This document shows positions 57,193 through 64,000 of a stretch of DNA of 64,000 nucleotides, one piece after another. The number at the start of each line of letters is the position of its first letter. Position 1 is the first letter of the stretch. The notes under the pieces were generated by a model, which saw only the letters and a list, made by a program, of their open reading frames with translations, ran no database searches and was not told where the DNA came from. This stretch comes from Otatea glauca (Eukaryota; Streptophyta; Magnoliopsida; Poales; Poaceae). Both the position numbers and the translations under genes were made by a program. Where the stretch lies: the NCBI GenBank assembly GCA_036346275.1, contig JAYEVK010000447.1, positions 62,001-126,000 of the forward strand, read 5' to 3'.

Positions 57193-60100
57193 TTAGCCCT
57201 TCACGATGATCGACGTGTTTGTAGATAGATTCGTCGGGTTGTTCTTCCTGGACTGTGATGCTCTTTCCGATAGGAGCAACTCATCAAATTGATTGTATTC
57301 TTCCTCATCTACTACATTATCTACTCCAACAATCCTCCTTTTTCCCTGAAGAACTACATGTCTCTTCTTGTTGGACGGGTCGATTACATAGAATATTTGA
57401 ACAGCTTGGTTAGCAAGTATGAATGGTTCATCTTGGTATCCGACGCGTGCAAGGTTGACAGTAGTGACACCGTACTTGTCAACCTTCACGTGCTGGAGGT
57501 GGACCCAACGACACCGAAATAAGGGGATCTTGAATAGTACATAGTCAAGCTCCCAAATCTCCTCTATGAACCCATAGTAGGAGCTCCTCGTTGACCCAAT
57601 GGTGTTGAGCGCATCTATACGGACACCGCTGTTCTGGTTTGTGCTCTTCATATCCTGATCTCTCATTTAAAATGTGTACCCATTTAAGTCGTATCCTTTC
57701 CATGTTACAACTATAAATGTTGGCCCTTTTGCCAACCATATGAGCGTATCACCTGACGAGGTCCCAGTGATGGGTCGCTCCTTTAGCCATCTGTTAAACT
57801 GAAGGTTATGCTGTCTCGTGATCCAAGACTCTTGCCGCGTCAGATTCTCTTGCCGTACCTAGTGCTTATGCTCGTCGATGTACGGGGACACTATAGCCAT
57901 GTGTTTCAAAACCGTGAAATGAGCTTGAGCATAGGAAGTCGGATCAGGCGTGATTGCTTTCCTTCTGATGGTCCCGATGCCCTGGAGTCTCCCCTCATGG
58001 CGAGATCGAGGCACACCTATTGGTTTGACCTGAGCCATTTAATCGATGCAGAACTCTACGACTTCTTCGGTTGCATAACCTTCGACAATGCTACCCTCCG
58101 ACCGAGATCGATTCCGTACGTAGGACTTGAGAATTCTCATATACCTCTCGAATGGGTACATGCTACGTAGGAACACGGGCCCGTATATCTTTATATCTAT
58201 CACAAGGTGAACAACGAGATGGACCATGATATCGAAAAACAACGGAGGAAAATACATCTCAAGATTACATAGAGTCATCACCACCTCAGCCTGCAGTGCA
58301 TCTAGTGCTTCGGGATCGATGACCTTCTGATCAATTGTGTTAAAGAAATAACACAGCCTCATGATTGTCTCCAGGACCTTGACTGGCAAAATACTTCTAA
58401 TTGCCACAGGGAGCATTTGTGTCATCAGCACATGACAATCATGAGACTTCACGCCAACTAATTTCAAATCTTGCATCGAAACAAGTCTCTTCATGTTAGA
58501 GGTGTAACTGGACGGAACTTTCACACCATGCATACACTGTCACAGTTTAGTTCTCTCGGCCTTAGACAAAGTGTAACAAGTAGGTTCGCAGTATGTTCGG
58601 CCTGTATCTGTCTCTTTCGATGCTAACTCAGGTCTTATGCCCATATCGACCAAGTCAAGCGGTGCATTGATATTGTCATTTGTTTTGCCTTTAATATTCA
58701 ATAAGAGACTAATCAAGCTATCACAGACATTCTTCTCTACGTGCATCACGTCGATGTAGTGCCGAACTTCTAGGTGCTCCCAATAAGGTAGGTTCCAAAA
58801 TATTGATCTCTTCTTCCACGTGCTCTTCTCATGGGACCTCGATTTACGCCCCTTTCCAAACGCAACATCCAAGTTCTTAACCATATCATGAACATCTATC
58901 CCACTTAAAGGCTTTGGAGCTGAACCGTCTTCATTCGTTCCATCGAATTGTTTTTTCATCTTGCGGTATGGGTGATTCCTCCGAAGGAACCTACGGTGAT
59001 GCATGTAGCGGTTTTTGTGAGTGATTGACCACACACTCTTGGTATTTTCTAGCGGTGAGTGCGAGCTTTGGTTCCTTTGTACTTTGGCACGATAGGTTAC
59101 CAAGGCGGGGTAATCATTTATGGTGCGAGAACAAAGCGGTTCAAAGTGAAGTTCTCTCGTTTGTAAGCATCCCATACATGCCGGGAACCCATAGTGTTTC
59201 GGATCTTCCACCATTGGTGATAGGTACACATCAATATCGTTCTCAGTTGTTTCGGTCCTTGGATAAGTCTGAGACAACAAAATGTACTTTCGCTTCATAG
59301 ACAACTAAGGAGGAAGGTTGTAGATACGAGATTCACGGGCCAAGTGCTATCTTTGGTGCTCATGTTACCGAAAGGATTCATTCCATCATACTCAATCCAA
59401 ACCTTATATTCCTTGGATCCTCTTTGAATTCTTGAAACCTCCTATCGATGTTTCTCCATTGGATGGAATCGTGAGGTGCCTTAGCATTCCATCGTTCTTA
59501 CACTCCTCCGAGTGACAACGCAACAGTTTTGCCTCATTTGGGTTCGCAAACAAATGCTTCAAACGAGGAATTACAGGCAGATACCATGCCACCTTAGCAG
59601 GAGTCCTTTCATCACCTGGATGCCCTCGCTGTCATCATCTGAATGACTCTTACGCTTGCACCGGGATGCATTGCACACAGGACATATGTACAAGTTTGTG
59701 TACTCTTGGCAGTACATGATACAGTCGTTCGGACATGCATGTATTCTTTCTTCTTCCATTCCCAAGGGACAAAGAACTTTCTTAGCTTTGTAGGTGGCTG
59801 TCGGCAACTCGTTTCCCTCAGGAAGCATGTCCGCCAATAGACTAACAACGCTGTGAAACTCTTGTTGTACCAACCGTTGCTTGCTTTCAATTTCAGCAGT
59901 TCAAGCACGGATGATAACCTTGTGTATTTCGACTTGCAGCCTGGGAACAAAGGTTTCTCCGAGTCCTCCATCAAGCCCTGGAATTTACCATATTCTCTAT
60001 CATCATGGTTCCCTTTTACATCGTGCAGCATCTGATTCAGATTATCTTCCTGCAACCTATCCTCATCGGAACCACAATCGATATGATCATTCGACATATC

Positions 60101-60388
60101 ATTTACTTTGTCGACCATGTTAATACTACCTGCTTCCTGTATCTCGTGCTCTTCATCGTGACTGGTCCAACATGTATACCCCCTTTTGAAACCCCTCATA
60201 ATCAAGTGTGCTTCGATCTGCGTAAAGTTTTGAAACATCTTCAGTTTCTCACAGTCAATACACGGACAAGACATAAACTGCACCCCCTTATTAAACATAT
60301 CCTCTTCTGCAACTCTTCTAAAAGCGGAGACGCCATTAATGTACTCGGCACTCACACGGTTCTTAGTGTACATCCAGCTTCGATCCAT
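57193..60388 (-). pseudogene. CACTA TNP2-like transposase, broken
   Basis: The main transposase of the element, which cuts at the CACTA ends. The ATG at 60386-60388 (minus) starts MDRSWMYTKNR, the Transposase-associated domain, with CPCIDCEK and RGFKRGYTCWTSHDEEHE. A frameshift near 59850 leads to the Transposase_21 region: PNDCIMYCQEY, CPVCNASR, MLRHLTIPSNG, and (59304-58540) MKRKYILLSQTYP, RRFLRRNHPYRKMKKQFDG, YWEHLEVRHYIDVMHVEKNV. After a stop near 58534 follow the DUF4218-like part (SHDCHVLMTQMLPVAIR) and then the DUF4216-like part (FYVIDPSNKKRHVVL, 57666-57193). Stops and frameshifts occur near 59850, 59570, 59310 and 58530, and part of the core around 59150 seems deleted. Confidence 0.9.
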
Positions 60389-60479
60389 CTACGCCAAGCA
60401 TATAGCATTTAGTGTTAAATATTAAAGTACACTAGATGTCCGTATGCATACATTGCTAAATTATAACCAATTACTACCT

Positions 60480-61110
60480 TCGAACAAAACAACAAATGGA
60501 TCTACCAGCTAGATATCTAAACACAATCTTTAAATTAATTCTCTTTTCACCAAACTAGCTACCTAAATCTTATATATAATAATGCAATTAGATTTAACCA
60601 ATTACTAACTTTTGATCACAAAGAACTTGCACATGCATGGACCTACAAGCTAGATCTAAACAATATTTAAATTCTCTCCTTACCAAGCTAGATCTTGAAT
60701 ATAATTTAATTACCCATTACTAAATTAACCTTAGATCAACAAGATCACACATGGATCTACAAGCTAGCTAGATCTAAACAATCTTCAAATTTCTCTTCTA
60801 AGTAATATCTTGAATATAAAGCAATTAATTAGAATTTAAGAAATTATATACTAATTAACATGCTTAAATATAGAAAAGAACAGTACATGGATCTACAAGC
60901 TACATCTATATACAATCTCTCTTCAAATTCTCTCCTTACCAAACTAGATCATGAATATAATGCAATTAAAACCCATTACTACCCTTATATAGAAAGAACA
61001 CATGAATCTACAAGCTAAATCTAAAAAATCATCAAATTCTCTCCTTACCAAGCTAGATCTTGAACATACTGTAATTAGACACCATTACTAATCTTAGATC
61101 ACCAAAATCA
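60480..61110. repeat. About 124-bp tandem repeat, five diverged units
   Basis: Each unit contains ATGGATCTACAAGCTAGATC (or close variants), then TCAAATTCTCTCCTTACCAA and TCTTGAATATAATGCAATTA. Copies of the first phrase start at about 60496, 60640, 60753, 60886 and 60993. The array lies between the transposase start and the right subterminal palindromes, in the leader or promoter zone. No frame. Confidence 0.85.
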
Positions 61111-61244
61111 AATGGATCATCAATCACCCTTCAAAATCAACTGTCTTCTTTTACCAAATCGCCTCACAGCCGTAGCCAAATGAAAATAGATCCCGAAACC
61201 CTAAAATACACCAAGTGGCTCGGACCTCTGTATTATATATCGTT

Positions 61245-61530
61245 GAGAGATATCACAGACGTTTTATAAAAAACAGTCAATGATAAACATAGTATCCCAG
61301 ACGGTTTTACAATAAAACCGTCTGTGATATATGACACAGACGGTTTTTTATAAAACCGTATGTGATATCTTCACAGACGGTTTTAAACTAAAACCGTATG
61401 TGAAATTGATGTATATCACTGACGGTTTTTGTAGAGTACCGTCTGTGATGATGTCACTGACGGTTTCAATATAAAATCGTCAGTGATGTTAATCGTTACA
61501 GACGATTTTGAGGAACCGTCTGTGATGAGG
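61245..61530. repeat. CACTA subterminal palindromic repeats, right cluster
   Basis: ACAGACGGTTTT and AAAACCGTCTGTG alternate in about six units of roughly 50 bp, several with changes such as CACTGACGGTTT. Such clusters are transposase-binding sites in characterised CACTA elements. Confidence 0.88.
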
Positions 61531-61543
61531 CGTCTAATATAAG

Positions 61544-61559
61544 CCTTTCTGTAGTAGTG
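61544..61559 (-). other. CACTA terminal inverted repeat (5' end of the element)
   Basis: The minus strand reads CACTACTACAGAAAGG, the grass CACTA terminus. The bases to its right belong to a MITE-like sequence, so the element inserted next to or into that. Confidence 0.85.
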
Positions 61560-61561
61560 TG

Positions 61562-61781
61562 TAGTTAAACTTTTAAAACTTTAACTATCGATATCTTTTA
61601 AAATATTTAGATTGGATGCATAAAAATCATATGTGTATATTTGTCTCGAAACGTACTTTCACAATATTATAATTTTATTGGATTTTGTAAATATCTTACA
61701 ATAGAAATTAGTGGTCAAAATTTGAGTTTTGATGATGGATCAATAGCCAAAATGATAACTATTTGTGACCGGAGAGAGTAC
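61562..61781 (+). mobile_element. MITE-like element, truncated by the CACTA insertion
   Basis: Inverted relative of 40200-40400. The right edge GTGACCGGAGAGAGTAC reads CTCTCTCCGGTCAC on the other strand, like the CTCCCTCCG termini of grass MITEs. The left terminus is missing at the CACTA junction. No coding capacity. Confidence 0.6.
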
Positions 61782-61939
61782 AATTTTTTTTTCATTGAAA
61801 CAGTCACAATAACAACAATGATAAGCTGGGTTTAACTGGTCACAATTAGTACAAATTTTCTGCTACGATTTCCAATAACCATTGTGCCGTTTGTGGAGCA
61901 GATGAACTAGTAGTAACACACTGCCCATCGTTTTCTTGT

Positions 61940-62269
61940 GTGCAAAAAATATCGAGAGAGAGAGAGAGAGATTGGGTGCTACCGAAATGGAATTATCAGG
62001 AGATAGTCATGGAAACTGATTCTCTCACTTTAGTTAATATGTGGAATGCTCGAGGGCTCGAGGCTCGAGCGGCCATTAAGCCGATCCTTATGAAACTCAG
62101 GAGCTTAGTACGGTTTTTTTTTAAAGTTATGTTTTGTTCGTCGAGATGCAAATTTGGCGGCTCATCTGTGCTAAACAAGCACCTTCGAGTAGGCAATGGT
62201 GTACATGGTTAAATCAAACAGCAGACTTCTTATGTACTTGTCTAATCTTAATTGCCTAAGAATGTACCC
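61940..62269 (+). pseudogene. RNase H-like (RVT_3) domain fragment, LINE-type 3' end
   Basis: A short frame (61940-62212) encodes EIVMETDSLTLVNMWNARG, which resembles the RNase H-like domain found at the C terminus of plant LINE polyproteins and related genes. A one- or two-base shift near 62175 moves the expected tail into another frame, where NQTADF and a stop near 62267 are seen. About 45 bases later is an A-rich tract of AAAAT units (62314-62336), as at LINE 3' ends. No reverse transcriptase lies upstream, so this is a 5'-truncated insertion or a relic. A GA microsatellite sits at about 61950-61971. Confidence 0.6.
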
Positions 62270-62339
62270 CCTATTTCTGAGTAATGAATTAATGATGCTC
62301 TTTTTTCTTGCAAAAAATAAAATAAAATAAAATAAACAA

Positions 62340-62511
62340 CAACAACGCCGACGGGAAACAAAACCAATTGGACGGAAATGGCAAATACCAAAACTTGAGG
62401 TGATCTTTTTCTGAGGGTCTGTACACGCAAGAACTTTCTTTTTCTTTTTGGGTAAACATAGGGTTTTCGAATAGAAATTCCTACCCGTTAATTTCACCAA
62501 ATTTAACATTT
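62340..62511. other. Short intergenic segment, nothing seen
   Basis: No gene, repeat or terminus recognised between the A-rich tail and the LTR that follows. Confidence 0.3.
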
Positions 62512-63273
62512 GTGTTTGCACCAAAATTTGGCAGATAGGGTTAAAATCGGCAGTCCAAGATCAACAAGATACGATTGGATAACGGATCAAGATATTTGGA
62601 AACAAAACAGATTGTTAAGGAAAGCACCCTCCAAATAGAGGCCGATACGGATTCTATTCCTAACGTGTTGTACCAGGACTCTATCGGCCAATAGCTATAA
62701 AAGAGGTCTAGAGGTGATCAGAAAAGCTGCCCAGAGCCAACCAAACAATTCGCGTCTACTTTTCATCTACTTTTCCGTCGACTAGGAGTAGTTCTTGTAA
62801 TTTAGTCTTTGTAATTCGATCTTGATCAATAAAGTTGCGCATCGCCGATTGTTGATCTTCTTCAAATTACACCCTGGTTTGATTTATTCGATTTTGTTGC
62901 GCATCGCCTTCTTTGAATCGATGCGCCTTTATCCTCGATTAGCCTTAATCGGCTAGTTAGATCTATTCTGATACCTTGATCTTGATCGGCTTCAAGCTGA
63001 TTAAGTTTAAGCTGATTGATCGTTACGATCGGCTTTGAGAGAATTTTATCCTCCGATTAGCCTTAATCGGTTAATTAGATCTATTCTGATACTTTGATCT
63101 TGATCGGCTTCAAAGCTGATTGAGTCTAAGCCGATTGATCCCAACGATCGGCTTCGAGTGAATTTTATATTTTTACCTTGTCGATTCTGAGTCAAATCGG
63201 TAGCACGCTCTGAACCGGTGTTAAATGCGGTGTCTTCTTGTCGAAACCCTACATCAAGTTTTTGACGCCAACA
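62512..63273 (+). repeat. Gypsy LTR (left boundary approximate)
   Basis: LTR-like: a TATA box TATAAAAG at 62696-62703, a poly(A) signal AATAAA at 62828-62833, and an end near GACGCCAACA (63264-63273), followed by a primer-site-like sequence and a gag-like ATG. The left end is set at a TGTTTG near 62512 and could be wrong by a hundred bases. It holds a 118-bp tandem duplication. Confidence 0.55.
62936..63172. repeat. 118-bp tandem duplication in the gypsy LTR
   Basis: CGATTAGCCTTAATCGG starts at 62936 and 63054. Each unit continues through TTAGATCTATTCTGATAC and TTGATCTTGATCGGCTTCAA to AGAATTTTATC or its variant. The short palindromes ATTAGCCTTAATCGG and GATCGGC recur, so the region could form many small stems. 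Confidence 0.9.
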
Positions 63274-63278
63274 CACTC

Positions 63279-63297
63279 TTGGCACGCCCGATGGGAC
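63279..63297 (+). other. Primer-binding-site-like sequence of the gypsy element
   Basis: TTGGCACGCCCGATGGGAC follows the LTR end by about five bases. It is unlike the tRNA-Met primer used by the other elements here. Similar GGCACGCCCGGTGGGAC strings occur at this position in rice RIRE2-like gypsy elements (from memory); which tRNA would prime it cannot be settled here. Confidence 0.5.
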
Positions 63298-63299
63298 CG

Positions 63300-64000
63300 A
63301 TGGCTTCATCAAGTAAAGAAATTCCGTCATCCGATCTCAACACAGAAGCTATAATCGTCCCCACGTTGGGCGATTTAACGGTGAGCGGCGCAAGGAAATT
63401 GAAGATCGAAAAGCGCTGGAGGAGATGATGCTAGGTTGTTACCAAAAAACCCGGCGGCGGCATCACGCGCGGACCGCTTGCCGACGCTCAATCCACTCGG
63501 CGATGCGGTGTCACCGGCGGTTGATAAATCAATACCGCCGCCCGGCCGAATTATCGGCTATGATAAATCAATCTGTGCACCATGCTATGATAAATCAATC
63601 ATCGGCTCTCGTTGCGACACTTAAGCCGATGATCACGAATAGCGTGAAAACTATAGCTCGGGAGTTGGCATCATCTGGAGGTCTGCTTGACCCAATGCAA
63701 GCCCTGCCAAGTTACTCTGTTTTTTCAATAGCACAAAATACACAGAGTGCCTCAGTCGATCCTAAACCATCGGCTACAACTCCACTCCCCACTATGATGC
63801 CGACTCAACCTACCGTCATGCTACCACGAGATCCTCGGCCGAGTGGGGTAACACATTATCAGCGCGTACTGCGATGCGCTAAACTAAGCGTGTCGGTTAC
63901 TTTGCGCCGTCAACTCCGTTTAATATTTTCCCACAATCGGTCTCACAACCGATTGAACAAATTAACACGTACAATACCAAGAGCCGATTACGCCCAGAAT
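63300..64000 (+). pseudogene. Gypsy gag N-terminal region, interrupted, cut by the window end
   Basis: The ATG at 63300-63302 directly after the primer-site-like sequence opens a 43-codon frame (MASSSKEIPSSDLNTEAIIV...), ending at 63426-63428. The following sequence has further Ser/Pro/Thr-rich frames, including NIFPQSVSQPIEQIN near the window end, a composition typical of gypsy gag leaders. The phrase GCTATGATAAATCAATC recurs at 63559 and 63584 as a local duplication. No gag core domain is inside the window, so the product assignment rests on position. Confidence 0.5.

Larger units (their letters stand above)
56735..61559 (-). mobile_element. CACTA (En/Spm) DNA transposon, degenerate
   Basis: A minus-strand CACTA element. 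Its 5' terminus is visible on the right as the inverted CACTACTACAGAAAGG at 61544-61559. Inside it come palindromic subterminal repeats, an array of 124-bp repeats, and a TNP2-type transposase gene (57193-60388). The left subterminal cluster is present, but no CACTA terminus could be found beyond it, so the 3' end is lost, altered, or further left. The accessory gene at 53626-54873 has the right strand and order to belong to the same element; if so the element would extend to about 53 kb. Confidence 0.8.

Overview
The window is nuclear DNA of a grass (Poaceae). The evidence is dense nested LTR retrotransposons with grass-type primer sites, CACTA, hAT and Helitron sequence, and one intronless GC-rich gene with the strong G/C third-position bias of monocot genes. 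The species cannot be fixed from the sequence alone. No bacterial, organellar or viral gene set and no CRISPR array is visible.

Layout. 1-7133: non-coding sequence resembling a very long Ty3/gypsy (Del/Tekay-like) LTR ending at 7133. 7134-16392: an LTR of a large-LTR family, into which a degenerate Ty1/copia element (8528-16015, minus) inserted with target duplication ATGTC. 16393-20762: AT-rich non-coding DNA with tandem and dispersed repeats. 20763-23213: broken hAT transposase gene with one recognisable intron. 23214-26100: intergenic. 26391-29882: a complete 3.5-kb LTR of the same large-LTR family, abutting a gag-only gypsy-type element (29883-34393, minus). 34436-35030: dispersed AT-rich repeat. 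35247-36188: candidate non-autonomous Helitron. 37230-38705: a TRIM-like element with perfect target duplication. 38711-41100: intergenic, grading into a promoter. 41208-42332: the only apparently intact host gene, an F-box/kelch protein. 43176-44883: non-autonomous hAT-like element carrying GC-rich, gene-like sequence. 44892-45890: inverted relative of the dispersed repeat at 18.2-19.0 kb. 46546-52507: a second broken Ty1/copia element (plus). 53626-54873: broken CACTA accessory gene (Transposase_24 type, minus). 56735-61559: CACTA element remnant with a broken TNP2 transposase (minus), subterminal palindromes and one visible terminus. 61940-62269: isolated RNase H-like fragment. 62512-64000: LTR and start of a gypsy element that runs out of the window.

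How the genes work together: they do not form a pathway. All mobile-element genes carry stops, frameshifts or lost catalytic residues. The F-box/kelch gene is a single-gene island in transposon DNA; its family acts in SCF ubiquitin ligases, and its proximal promoter carries a palindromic G-box. The most useful observations are structural: a duplicated flank inside the first copia element, a 73-bp duplication that breaks its polymerase, a polypurine tract embedded in the gag-only reading frame, a family of about 165-bp-period repeats at three sites, tandem arrays inside CACTA and LTR sequence, and small elements whose ends can be placed to the base. I did not find a convincing new functional system.
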